Source: Aquibacillus kalidii (GTDB lineage Bacteria; Bacillota; Bacilli; Bacillales; Amphibacillaceae). Taken from it: a stretch of 64,000 nucleotides of DNA. Location: contig NZ_JACLZI010000035.1 of the NCBI RefSeq assembly GCF_014280935.1, positions 1-64,000 on the forward strand, read 5' to 3'. This document shows, in pieces, positions 9,650-19,446 of this stretch (position 1 is the first letter of the stretch; every line of letters starts with the position of its first letter). The notes beneath the pieces are model-generated. The model saw only the letters and a list, made by a program, of their open reading frames with translations, did not search any database and had not been told where the DNA came from. The position numbers and the translations under genes were made by a program.

Positions 9650-12600
9650 TTATAGATTCATGTTTCTTTTTCGGTGAACAAATACAATACCTAAACCAAG
9701 TACCAGTAAAAGCACACCAAGTACTAAATAGTTGTATAAATTAGTTGCAGTATTCGGAAGATCTTGTTCTTTATCATCACCTGAAGAATCGCCATTCTGG
9801 TCACTAGCGCCTGATTTATTTTCGCCAGGTGTTTCGCCCTTAGATGCTTTATCACCCTCACCTTCATTTCCTGGATCTTCCCCATCCTGGTCTGGATTAT
9901 CATTACCAGTATCAGGTTTACCATTATCTCCAGGAGTTTCCGGATCTGGGTCTTCATTATCTCCAGGCGGTTGACTACCATCACCTGGTTGTTCCGCATT
10001 TACATGTACTTCTGATGTAGCAATAAAACCGCCATCTACCGTTGTAGCGGTTATAACCGCAATACCTTCATCAACAGCCGTAACAGTTCCATCCTCAGTA
10101 ACGATAACAGAGTCAACATTATTACTAGACCAGAGCACTTCTTTATTTACTGCATTCTCTGGCGTAACGGTAGCAGTTAACTGCGTTTCTTTCCCAATAG
10201 TCAAATTAACATTGGTTTGGTCAAGCGTAATTCCTGTTACAGCATCCTCCTTATTCGGTTCAACCTTAACAGGAATAGTAGAGGCCAAAGCATCGTACTC
10301 CGCTTGTGTAACTGGTAAAACAGTACCATGCCTTGGACGATCAGGTAAATCATAGTCCTCTGGTACTGCCCATTCCCCAGAGTTTAGATCTGTTGTTTCA
10401 AACGGGACATATCCTCTTCCGCCAAATTCATCAATAAACATGTACCACTTTTCTTCTGTATTGGATTTGAAAACAAGTGGCCCTTCTCCTCGGCTAATGT
10501 CCCCTTTTCCGATCCCTTCTTTTATAAGTTCAAAATTAGGATCTAGGACAGTATCCCCAACCTCTTGGAAGATGAATTTTCCATTCGGAGTAGATGAACT
10601 GTTTCCTCTTTCATCTTTCGTAAAACGATAGATTTTCCCATTATGCTCTATCATTGTTGTATCAATGATGGAGTAACCATAATCCATATAAACTTTTGGT
10701 TCAGAGAATGTATGGAAATCCCTAGTAGTCGTGTACATCATCCGTTGATAACTATTACCACTATTACGATCTTCTACTGTTTCGTACAACTTAGATGCCC
10801 AGAAAATGACATACTGTCCGATTGTTTTATCATAGAAAATTTCCGGTGCCCAAGTATTCCCTGCTTCTTCTGGAGCTACTTCAGCCATACGTTGTTCAGA
10901 CCAATTTATTAGATCATTCGATTCCCAGACCATAATTGATCGACTACCCTCAGTTTGGGCTCTACCCCAATCACCATTCCCATACATTTTTAAATCAGTA
11001 GCAATCATATAAAATTTATCGCCTTCTGGAGAGCGAATAATAAATGGATCTCGAAGCCCTTTTTCACCTAGTTCGGATGTAAAGATTGGCTCACCATTGT
11101 TTAATGGCTGCCAGTGAAGTGGATCATTACCTTCACTGAGACCGAAATAAATTTGCTCCCCATTTTCATAGCCTTCACCTGTAAAGTAAGAGAAAAGATA
11201 TCCTTTATAATCCTCTTCTTTAGGCATTTCCTTTACATTCGCCATAAAAGCCTTAGTAATAATTTGACCATCAAGCTCTAGTTTTGCTATTAATTTAACT
11301 TTAACATTTCCGTCTCCATGCTTCGGACGGTTCACTTCGCCTGTTGTTGTAACAACAGAAGTGTCAGCTGAATTCCACGTAATAGAAGATCCATTTTCCC
11401 CTTCTGTAGGTAAAGTGAGATTTCCCCTCACATCACCAATGTTATAAACGTTTAAAGCTTTTGCATCTTCTAATACTAGTTGACTAGATTCCGGCTTTTT
11501 CATTACTGTTACTTTAAATTCTTTTATAACGGAACCCGTATCATCTGAAATTGTCGCAGTTAGGGTAACGGTTTGATCGCCTTCTTTAAAAGTTGGGCGA
11601 TGAACGGTTCCTTTGGTACTAACAACTTGTGATTGGCTAGACTCCCAAGATATTGTCGTACCATAATCACCTTCTGTTGGTAAAACTAGATTAGTAGTTA
11701 TTGAATTTTCGTTTTCATTCCCATTTAGGATATCGTCATATTTTAATGCATCTGCAGCACTTTCTAACAGGGCGTCCTTCATATCTGAAACTGTATTAGC
11801 TGCTGTTGCTGCTAGTCCCTCTATCTGTTCGTTTGATAGCACACCATTGTAGACCTCAAAGTCTGAAATCATTCCACCAAAGTATGGGTCTGCTGAATAG
11901 AAAGATTTCCCGATGTATCCACTAATTCCATCCGTATTTTTAATATCAGCTAAGGTCAGGCCATTTGTAGATGCTGTCGCCACTTCTTCCCCATCTAAAT
12001 AAATGGTTAATGATTCCTCGGCTCCATTGAACACAGTTGTGACTAGTTTCCACTTGTTACTCGTTTGTGTATTTGCTTTAGCTGAAACCTCATTACGCCA
12101 TGTGTTCGTAGCGATCCCAAACCGTGCACTACTGTCAGCGTTGTATTTTGGAGTGTAGTACAAATACTTGGAACTATCCTGGCCAAATGTATAGAGCCAT
12201 TCCGCACCGTTCTTACCATCCCAATTAACAAGCGATGAAACAGTTATACTTTCTAATCCATCAAGAATACCTTGAGGTAGTTCAATAAATGAATCGGTAT
12301 TGCCACCAACAAAATCAATCACTGTATTTTCTCCGTTTGTAACTACATCCGCCTTTTCAGGGTTTATGATTGTTCCATCGAAGTTCCCTACCGTATCCTT
12401 AACGGTTGTTCCTTCGATGTTCGCAAAATCATAATTTAAAATTAATTCTCCTTCAGTCGGCTCTGGATCTGGGATTTCTCCTGGATTATTAGTCACCGGC
12501 TGATCAGCTAACTGTGCTACTTCTACACTAGGCAATGCACGATTATAAATTCTAAAGTCATCAAACTTTCCATCAAACAAACTGTGCGCATTATTTCTTG

Positions 12601-15600
12601 ATTTACCTAAATAATTTATTGTGGTCTCTAACAGCATTCTCGGTTCCATATTGAAAGTAGAGCTCCTTGTTACCTCTTTACCATCAACATATAGGACCGC
12701 ATCAAAGCCATCAATTGTAACAGCAACATGCTTCCATATATTGTTGTCTAACTTTTCGTCCCGTAAGGCATATTTATAATCACTAGCTAAAGAGCTAGTA
12801 GCACTACTGAATTTCTCCGTAAATGGCGTTACAATTGCAAACTCCAATTGACCCGTATCGCCTTGTGTACTTAGATACATAGTGTTTCGATTTGCAACCC
12901 TCCCAGTATCGGACGCAAAGTCAAAAATACGTTGGGAAGCGCTGTTTGCTTCTACATTCACCCAAGTAGATATAGTAGCACTACTCAAGTTCAAATCTTG
13001 AATTAAGTTTTCAGGCATTTTTACATAACCCGACGAACCATCTAAATCAACAGAAGCTCCTGAATCACCGATATAGCTTTCTGCATTCAAGCTTGCTCCA
13101 CCCACTAATTCGGCATCATGGCCGTTACCTGACACATCTTTAACAGTAGTCCCATCTACGTCTTCACTGTTAAAAGAGTAATGAACGACTGGCTTTTCGG
13201 ATGGTGAGTCAGTCGGTAAGGCATAGGCATCCTGAAGTGATTCATATTCCTCATTTGTGATTGGAATAACTGTTCCATGACGTGGACCAGGTGGTAAAGC
13301 ATAGTCAGATTCAGGTACGACATTATTAACAAGCTGTGCGCCATCCTCTAAATCTGTTGTATAACGAACATGGTATGGCCATGAATCAAGGAACAGGTAC
13401 CACTTATCTTCTTTTAATGATTTAAAGACAGTTTGCCCTTCATTATTTCCAGAAAACCCAATTAAACCTTGATTGCCATTTTGAGTTCCTGGTACATCTT
13501 CAAATTGGAAACCGTTCTCGCCAATACCATCTAGATCATTAAAGATATTTGTAGCCTTTTCGTAGTAAACTTTGTAATTAACTTCCGACTTCGTGAAACG
13601 ATAAAGTGTTTCCCCGTCCTGAACCATTGTTGTATCGATAGTTGGAAAACCTTCATCGATTAACACCTTTGGTTCAGAAAACTCATGGAAGTCTCTAGTT
13701 GTTGCATAATACATCACATTATATTGACCATTTGGTCGACCATTTGGATAATTCCCATATGTTTCTTCATTCGGGATGGAAGAAGCCCAAAAGACAACAT
13801 ATTCACCAGTTTCTTTATTATAGAAAGCTTCTGGTGCCCAAGTATTTCCACCGTTTTTCGGTGCTACTTCTACCATCCTTTGTTCGCTCCAATTGATAAG
13901 GTCGTCTGATTCCCATACCATAATCGAATGACTTCCTGTGATTTGCGCCTCGTCGAAATTAGTACTTTCGCCCATTTTCAAATCAGTAGCAATCAGATAG
14001 AATTTATCTCCTTCTGGGGAACGCATAATAAACGGATCACGAAGGCCCTTTTCACCCATTGTTGATTGAATAACAGATTGACCATTGTTTAATGCACGCC
14101 ATTTTAATGGATCCTTTGCGGTGGCAAAGGATATTTCTTCTCCACCTTCATACTCTCCTGTAAAGTAAGAGAAAAAGTAGGCATCATAGTCCTTTTTGCC
14201 TGGGTCAGCTATGACTGTTAAATCAAATTGGCGCTCAACTTTAGCATCTCCTTTTGTAACCGTAGCTGTTAGAGTCACAGTCGTATCAGCAGAAGGTCGC
14301 GTTACCCACCCTAATTGTTTTGGGTCCTCGATCGCCTGATCAGAGCCCTTTATAACATTCGGATTAGATGACTCCCAAGAGATTGTCGAACCATTATCAC
14401 CATTAACCGGTAGCTTAAGATTTCCTTTTACCTCATCTTGGTTATATATTGTTAGTGCATCTGCATCTGCCTGCACCAATGTATCCGTAGAAAATTCTTT
14501 TAAAACAGTAACTGTAAATGTTTTCTCTGCAATAAGTCCTGCATGTGTTAACGAAGCTGTTAGCTCTACTACTGTATCAGCAGCATCATTTGGTGGCCTT
14601 GTGACTGAACCATCATTCGCAATCACATCAGGATTACTAGATTTCCAATTGATCGTCACACCATGCCTTCCTCCTGTAGGAAGATTTAAGTTTTTTGTTA
14701 CAGTATCTAAACTATCTCCTATAGCTAGATAATCCGACACATCTAAAGCTTGCTGTGCATCATTTATAACTAATTGATTAATTTTAGTCGCTTTAGCTGA
14801 AGTTTCTGTGCTTAGTGTTGCAACTTCTTCTGCCGTTAATGCTTTATTGTAAATTCTAAAGTCACCTATCATCCCTTTAAAATAAGCATCATTGGTAAAG
14901 ATAGATTTTCCTAAAAATCCAGAAAAATCAGATTCAGAATCGATGATGTTTGCTAGTTTTTTTCCACCAGCAGAACCAGAAGCAACCTGTTTTCCATCAA
15001 TGTACAAACTTATTTTATCTGTTGAACCTGAAAAAACAGCTGTAACTACCTTCCACTCTGAAGCAGCCATTATAGCATCTGCCTTCACTAGCGATTCATT
15101 TCGCCATCCTGCTTCTGAAATAGCAGACCCAGCTACATTTCCAGAGCCATGTCGTGGAGTTGCAAAAAAGTAGGCATTACCGGTCTCAATATCGGAGGAC
15201 ACTTTTCCTAATCCAAATATCCAGCGGTTTGTTCCTGTATTAGACCAGTTGACTAACGTGGAAACAGTTACATCTTCTAAACCACTCAGTACGTCTGAAC
15301 CATCAGCAGCCTTCGGAATTTCCACATAGCCACTATTGGAACTTGCGCTTCCACCATTAAAAGCAACATAGCCTACTTGATCATTCTTTACCAAATCTCC
15401 ATTCTCAGGATTTTGAAAGATACCATCAAACGTTTTCGAACTACCCGAAACATCCTTTAAAATCACTTTTTCTTCCGATTCATCTGTGGTTGTCATATCA
15501 TAATGAAGAATTAAACTGCCTTCCTCTTCAGGAGCTGCATATGTTTGTTGTGGAAGAGCGCTTGTAATCGTGTTTAGTACTAAAACAAATAACAAAACTA

Positions 15601-15634
15601 TCGATAGGCGTTTATATCTTACTTTCTTCATCAT
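9650..15634 (-). CDS. Giant wall-anchored protein with two GH43 modules, 1994 aa
   Basis: A surface enzyme with two complete catalytic modules. After the signal peptide (1-33): LamG (about 40-275), two atrophied Ig domains (about 285-470), GH43-1 (about 483-790), a LamG (about 815-1041), another LamG (about 1065-1271), Ig domains (about 1290-1465), GH43-2 (about 1476-1780), Big_2 (about 1796-1881), an acidic linker, LPNTA (1959-1963), a helix and a basic tail. Both GH43 modules share GLRDPF, TWAPE and TIDTTM/IIDTTM blocks and end RHGTV-PTEEY-like. Module 2 has RGEGPLVF, while module 1 has NNEGQTVF at the acid position. SD AAGGAGAG is 3 bases from the first ATG and 6 from the second (15631), so either could be used. 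It lies 24 bp after the permease gene, so it belongs to the transporter operon. Likely substrate is arabinan or arabinoxylan. Confidence 0.83.
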   Translation of the reverse strand: MMKKVRYKRLSIVLLFVLVLNTITSALPQQTYAAPEEEGSLILHYDMTTTDESEEKVILKDVSGSSKTFDGIFQNPENGDLVKNDQVGYVAFNGGSASSNSGYVEIPKAADGSDVLSGLEDVTVSTLVNWSNTGTNRWIFGLGKVSSDIETGNAYFFATPRHGSGNVAGSAISEAGWRNESLVKADAIMAASEWKVVTAVFSGSTDKISLYIDGKQVASGSAGGKKLANIIDSESDFSGFLGKSIFTNDAYFKGMIGDFRIYNKALTAEEVATLSTETSAKATKINQLVINDAQQALDVSDYLAIGDSLDTVTKNLNLPTGGRHGVTINWKSSNPDVIANDGSVTRPPNDAADTVVELTASLTHAGLIAEKTFTVTVLKEFSTDTLVQADADALTIYNQDEVKGNLKLPVNGDNGSTISWESSNPNVIKGSDQAIEDPKQLGWVTRPSADTTVTLTATVTKGDAKVERQFDLTVIADPGKKDYDAYFFSYFTGEYEGGEEISFATAKDPLKWRALNNGQSVIQSTMGEKGLRDPFIMRSPEGDKFYLIATDLKMGESTNFDEAQITGSHSIMVWESDDLINWSEQRMVEVAPKNGGNTWAPEAFYNKETGEYVVFWASSIPNEETYGNYPNGRPNGQYNVMYYATTRDFHEFSEPKVLIDEGFPTIDTTMVQDGETLYRFTKSEVNYKVYYEKATNIFNDLDGIGENGFQFEDVPGTQNGNQGLIGFSGNNEGQTVFKSLKEDKWYLFLDSWPYHVRYTTDLEDGAQLVNNVVPESDYALPPGPRHGTVIPITNEEYESLQDAYALPTDSPSEKPVVHYSFNSEDVDGTTVKDVSGNGHDAELVGGASLNAESYIGDSGASVDLDGSSGYVKMPENLIQDLNLSSATISTWVNVEANSASQRIFDFASDTGRVANRNTMYLSTQGDTGQLEFAIVTPFTEKFSSATSSLASDYKYALRDEKLDNNIWKHVAVTIDGFDAVLYVDGKEVTRSSTFNMEPRMLLETTINYLGKSRNNAHSLFDGKFDDFRIYNRALPSVEVAQLADQPVTNNPGEIPDPEPTEGELILNYDFANIEGTTVKDTVGNFDGTIINPEKADVVTNGENTVIDFVGGNTDSFIELPQGILDGLESITVSSLVNWDGKNGAEWLYTFGQDSSKYLYYTPKYNADSSARFGIATNTWRNEVSAKANTQTSNKWKLVTTVFNGAEESLTIYLDGEEVATASTNGLTLADIKNTDGISGYIGKSFYSADPYFGGMISDFEVYNGVLSNEQIEGLAATAANTVSDMKDALLESAADALKYDDILNGNENENSITTNLVLPTEGDYGTTISWESSQSQVVSTKGTVHRPTFKEGDQTVTLTATISDDTGSVIKEFKVTVMKKPESSQLVLEDAKALNVYNIGDVRGNLTLPTEGENGSSITWNSADTSVVTTTGEVNRPKHGDGNVKVKLIAKLELDGQIITKAFMANVKEMPKEEDYKGYLFSYFTGEGYENGEQIYFGLSEGNDPLHWQPLNNGEPIFTSELGEKGLRDPFIIRSPEGDKFYMIATDLKMYGNGDWGRAQTEGSRSIMVWESNDLINWSEQRMAEVAPEEAGNTWAPEIFYDKTIGQYVIFWASKLYETVEDRNSGNSYQRMMYTTTRDFHTFSEPKVYMDYGYSIIDTTMIEHNGKIYRFTKDERGNSSSTPNGKFIFQEVGDTVLDPNFELIKEGIGKGDISRGEGPLVFKSNTEEKWYMFIDEFGGRGYVPFETTDLNSGEWAVPEDYDLPDRPRHGTVLPVTQAEYDALASTIPVKVEPNKEDAVTGITLDQTNVNLTIGKETQLTATVTPENAVNKEVLWSSNNVDSVIVTEDGTVTAVDEGIAVITATTVDGGFIATSEVHVNAEQPGDGSQPPGDNEDPDPETPGDNGKPDTGNDNPDQDGEDPGNEGEGDKASKGETPGENKSGASDQNGDSSGDDKEQDLPNTATNLYNYLVLGVLLLVLGLGIVFVHRKRNMNL

Positions 15635-15658
15635 CCACTCTCCTTATAAACTCTTTAC

Positions 15659-16696
15659 CTACATTGATTTCGTCTTTAACGGGGGTGAAGACTCTTTTAT
15701 ATCAACGTTATTGGCTCCTGCCGCTTTTTTCACATTACTACGAACAACTAGAATTCGTTGGAAGACAATAAATGCAAGTACTAATACCCCAATAGCAATC
15801 TTCGTCCACCAGGAACTCAATGTCCCCTCAAAAATAATGATTGTTTGGATTACCCCTAGTATGAGCACCCCGATCACACTACCTGCAACATATCCGACAC
15901 CACCGGTTAATAGTGTTCCACCAATTACTACAGACGCAATAACATCTAGCTCCATTCCGTTTGCATGTAGGGCGTAACCAGACAACATGTAGAACGTAAA
16001 GACTAAACCAGCTAGTGAAGCACAAAAACCACTAAACGTATAAATTAATATTTTCGTACGACCAACTGGTAATCCCATCAGAACTGCAGATTGTTCACTT
16101 CCTCCAATCGCATAAACGGTTCGACCGAAATTAGTATAATGCGCTAGATAAACCCCAATTAACACAACAACTAACGCGATTACCACACTAATCGAAATGA
16201 AACTATCCCCGATCGGTATTCTTGTTTTTGCCATAAAATCAAAGAAAGGATCTGTGATAGCAATCGATTCAATGTTAATCAGATAAGCTAATCCGCGTGC
16301 CAGGAATAACCCAGCCAGCGTTACGATAAATGGCTGTATGTTAAAGAAGTGGATAATACAACCATTGATTAAACCTAGTGTAGTACCTACTAATAAAGAA
16401 ATCGGAATAACAAGCCAAGGGGAGAGCTGCGCATTCATAATTAAATCGGCTGCTACCATACTAGTAAGTGCAATTACAGAACCAACCGAGAGATCAATCC
16501 CACCCGTTAGAATAACGAATGTCATCCCAACTGCTAAAATAATTAAGAAGGCATTATTGATAAACAAATTTAGGAATACCTGACTCGACATAAACCCTGT
16601 ATAGCGCATAGAACCAAAAATATACATTAAGATAAATAAGCCAACAGTAACCAAGATTGGGAGATGTTTATAGTTAATATTTAGACGCTTCAACAC
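15659..16696 (-). CDS. Sugar ABC transporter permease, YjfF-like
   Basis: Inner-membrane permease of a furanose/pentose importer of the BPD_transp_2 (RbsC/AraH) family. It is highly hydrophobic with about nine or ten membrane segments and the family signature GGIDLSVGSV near residue 65. A GTG at 16696 (or TTG at 16693) is preferred over the upstream ATG at 16717 because AAGGGAG sits 9 bases before it; the protein would start VLKRLNINYK. The start is one base past the stop of the preceding permease, which indicates translational coupling. It pairs with that permease in one transporter. Galactofuranose is the substrate of E. coli YtfQRT-YjfF; arabinose or arabino-oligosaccharides are more likely here given the GH43 genes. 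Confidence 0.85.
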   Translation of the reverse strand: MLKRLNINYKHLPILVTVGLFILMYIFGSMRYTGFMSSQVFLNLFINNAFLIILAVGMTFVILTGGIDLSVGSVIALTSMVAADLIMNAQLSPWLVIPISLLVGTTLGLINGCIIHFFNIQPFIVTLAGLFLARGLAYLINIESIAITDPFFDFMAKTRIPIGDSFISISVVIALVVVLIGVYLAHYTNFGRTVYAIGGSEQSAVLMGLPVGRTKILIYTFSGFCASLAGLVFTFYMLSGYALHANGMELDVIASVVIGGTLLTGGVGYVAGSVIGVLILGVIQTIIIFEGTLSSWWTKIAIGVLVLAFIVFQRILVVRSNVKKAAGANNVDIKESSPPLKTKSM

Positions 16697-16697
16697 G

Positions 16698-17720
16698 TTA
16701 AGCCACTCCCTTCGCATCTCGGTTTGCCTTAGACTTTAGCCCACCAAGCACCTTTTTCCTGAATTCAGGAGATTGTAATAAACATACAATTAAGACAACT
16801 ACCGCTTTTACTACCAAATTAACCTCTGGTGGAATACCAATCGAGTAAATAGTCGTTGTTAAACTTTGAATGATCAGAGCACCAATTACCGTACCCATTA
16901 AATGAAACTTTCCACCCATTAAAGAAGTTCCCCCAATAACAACTGCCAAGATAGCATCAAGTTCAAACCATAATCCGGCGTTATTCCCATCCGCAGCTGA
17001 CACATTGGAACTTAGGATAATCCCACCTATACCCGCACAGAAACCAGAAAAGATATAAACCATTAACAAAATATTTTTAGAGTTTAACCCCGTTAAACGA
17101 CTTGCTTCTGGGTTGGATCCAACCGATTCAATAAACAAACCGATCGAAGTTTTTCTCGTAAGGAAAAGGGCTAATGCTAGAACTGCCGCTACAATAAAAA
17201 TAGAAAACGGAAGCATCAGTAAATAGCCACCACCAACAAATGAATATGGTTCATAATAAATCGTTAGAATTTGCCCATTTGTAATAAGCTGAGCAATCCC
17301 TCTTCCTGCAACCATTAAAATCAGCGTTGCAACAATTGGTTGAACCCCAATACGAGAAACGAGTAATCCGTTCCACATACCCGCTACTACTGATAAACCA
17401 ATCGCTAAAGCTAGTGCAGTAAACAAAGGTACAAGGCTATCATCAGACAATCCCGGTTTACTGACGACAAAAGCAGCCATCGCACCGGCCATCGCAACGA
17501 CAGATCCTACCGATAAATCAATCCCTGCTGTTGCAATTACTAAGGTCATCCCAATTGCGATCAATATAAGTGGCGCACCACGATTCAAAATATCAATTAA
17601 ACTACCAGTTAAATGTCCTCCTCTTACTTCTACAGAAAAGAACCCTGGGTCAAAAAATAGGTTTAATAAAAGGATTAAAACCAATACAAGTATTGGCCAA
17701 AATAATCTAGATTTTATCAT
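16698..17720 (-). CDS. Sugar ABC transporter permease, YtfT-like
   Basis: 340-aa multi-spanning permease of the ribose/arabinose type with the signature AGIDLSVGSVVAM near residue 66. It is homologous to the next permease, and together they should form the heterodimeric channel of the importer. The start lies one base after the ATPase stop, and its stop nearly touches the start of the second permease, a tight operon. It is likely induced by the two-component system encoded divergently at 22.5-25.9 kb. Confidence 0.87.
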   Translation of the reverse strand: MIKSRLFWPILVLVLILLLNLFFDPGFFSVEVRGGHLTGSLIDILNRGAPLILIAIGMTLVIATAGIDLSVGSVVAMAGAMAAFVVSKPGLSDDSLVPLFTALALAIGLSVVAGMWNGLLVSRIGVQPIVATLILMVAGRGIAQLITNGQILTIYYEPYSFVGGGYLLMLPFSIFIVAAVLALALFLTRKTSIGLFIESVGSNPEASRLTGLNSKNILLMVYIFSGFCAGIGGIILSSNVSAADGNNAGLWFELDAILAVVIGGTSLMGGKFHLMGTVIGALIIQSLTTTIYSIGIPPEVNLVVKAVVVLIVCLLQSPEFRKKVLGGLKSKANRDAKGVA

Positions 17721-17721
17721 T

Positions 17722-19233
17722 TTACATTCCTCCGGCCATTTCCTTCATAATGTCTTGCTGTGTGATTCCATTATCATTCTCTAATTCAGATACCTTCTCA
17801 TGGTCTCTTAACACAGCAATTCTTTGACATGTTCGTAAAATTTCTTCAAGCTCCGCAGAAATAAAAAGAATAGACATTCCTTTCTCACTTAACGAAAGCA
17901 TTAACTTCTGAATTTCCGCCTTTGCCCCGACATCAATTCCTCGGGTTGGTTCATCAAGAATAAGTAGTTCTGGATTTGTAATAAGCCACCTTGCTAACAG
18001 TACTTTCTGTTGATTACCACCACTTAAATTTTTAATAAGCTGCTCTGGATTTGGTGGATTAATATTTAATAGCTTGATATATTCATCCACTATCTCATTC
18101 TGTTTCTTTCTAGGAATATATCTAAACCATCCTTTAACACCTTGGATAGCTAGAATCATATTTTCTCTTATGGATAGATCACCAATGATACCTTCCGTTT
18201 TCCTATTCTCCGATGAAAAGGCAATTCCATTCGTAATCGCTTGTTTTGGCGAATTTAAAGATACTTTTTTTCCATTTATTTTTATCGTGCCACCATCTGA
18301 CTTATCTGCACCAAATAATAACCGCGCTAGTTCTGAACGGCCTGATCCTAATAAGCCCGCAAGCCCAACAATTTCCCCACGATTCATATTAAGATCAAAA
18401 GGCTGTATTTTCCCTTTCTTATATACCTGGTCAGCCTGTAAAAAACTTTCTCCGCCTTTAAATATTCGCTTATTAGAACTCGCTTCGGCCAGTACATCTA
18501 ATTCCTTTCCAATCATTTTGGAAACCAGTTCTAATCTTGGTAATTCTTTTGTCATATATTCCCCGATCCAATTACCATTACGAAGGACCGTAATTCTATC
18601 AGAAATCTCGTAAATTTGATCAAGGAAGTGACTTATAAAGACAATTGCTAAGCCTTCACTTTTTAGTTTCCTTATCACGGCAAAAAGTTGTTCTACTTCA
18701 TTTGTATCCAGACTCGATGTTGGTTCATCTAAAATTAGTACCTTTGCTGATACATTTAAAGAACGAGCAATTGCGATCATCTGTTGAATGGCAACAGAAT
18801 AAGAATCTAATTCCCTTGTTACATCAATATTTAAATTTAGCCTGGTGGAGAGAAGCTCTTCTGCACGTCTATTAATCTCTTTCCAATCGATCCGACCTCT
18901 TTTTCTAGGTTCTCGACCGACAAAAATATTCTCAGCAACAGAGAGATTAGGACATAAGTTCACTTCTTGATAAACCGTACTGATTCCAAACTCCTGTGCT
19001 TCAAGTGGTGTTGTTATCTGGATAGGTTTGCCTTCTAGGGTAACGGTTCCTCCATCCGAAGCGTATACACCTGTCAATACTTTAACTAACGTGGACTTTC
19101 CAGCCCCGTTCTCCCCCATCAATGCATGAACCTCTCCAGGAAACAATCTGAAGTTCACATTCGTTAACGCTTTTACTCCTGGAAACACTTTGTTTATGCC
19201 ATCCATCCTTAACATTGGCGTTTTAGCTGACAT
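17722..19233 (-). CDS. Sugar ABC transporter ATPase, YtfR-like, two nucleotide-binding domains
   Basis: Cytoplasmic ATPase that powers uptake. Two fused ABC domains are visible: the N-terminal one has Walker A GENGAGKST (about 40-48) and a degenerate signature (VAIQQM); the C-terminal one has LSGGNQQKVLLARWL and the Walker B LLILDEPTRGID. This layout is typical of RbsA/AraG/YtfR (about 500 aa). ATG 19233 is chosen because AGGTGG lies 8 bases upstream; an in-frame GTG 12 bases earlier is possible. It is separated from the binding-protein gene by 213 bp with a strong hairpin, which should reduce its expression relative to the binding protein. Confidence 0.9.
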   Translation of the reverse strand: MSAKTPMLRMDGINKVFPGVKALTNVNFRLFPGEVHALMGENGAGKSTLVKVLTGVYASDGGTVTLEGKPIQITTPLEAQEFGISTVYQEVNLCPNLSVAENIFVGREPRKRGRIDWKEINRRAEELLSTRLNLNIDVTRELDSYSVAIQQMIAIARSLNVSAKVLILDEPTSSLDTNEVEQLFAVIRKLKSEGLAIVFISHFLDQIYEISDRITVLRNGNWIGEYMTKELPRLELVSKMIGKELDVLAEASSNKRIFKGGESFLQADQVYKKGKIQPFDLNMNRGEIVGLAGLLGSGRSELARLLFGADKSDGGTIKINGKKVSLNSPKQAITNGIAFSSENRKTEGIIGDLSIRENMILAIQGVKGWFRYIPRKKQNEIVDEYIKLLNINPPNPEQLIKNLSGGNQQKVLLARWLITNPELLILDEPTRGIDVGAKAEIQKLMLSLSEKGMSILFISAELEEILRTCQRIAVLRDHEKVSELENDNGITQQDIMKEMAGGM

Positions 19234-19352
19234 TATCGATACCACCTACTCTTTATTAAAGTAACGCCTATGGCTAAAAGTCTTGCTCCATGGCGTTTAT
19301 ATGAGAAACCTTCATTACTTTTAGCATGTTATTTACAAAAAAAGTAAGAGGA

Positions 19353-19425
19353 AAGCCACTGGTGCCAACTTGACCATCATTTGTATTTACCCGTACAGAA
19401 TGACTAAAAGTTGACTTAGTGGCTT
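19353..19425 (-). terminator. Intercistronic hairpin between binding protein and ATPase genes
   Basis: On the minus strand AAGCCACT..AACTT pairs with AAGTT..AGTGGCTT across a long loop, followed by TCCTCTTACTTTTTTTG. The position and T-run fit a partial terminator that lets the binding protein be made in excess. Confidence 0.65.
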
Positions 19426-19446
19426 ACCGATCTTTCCTAATATTAA

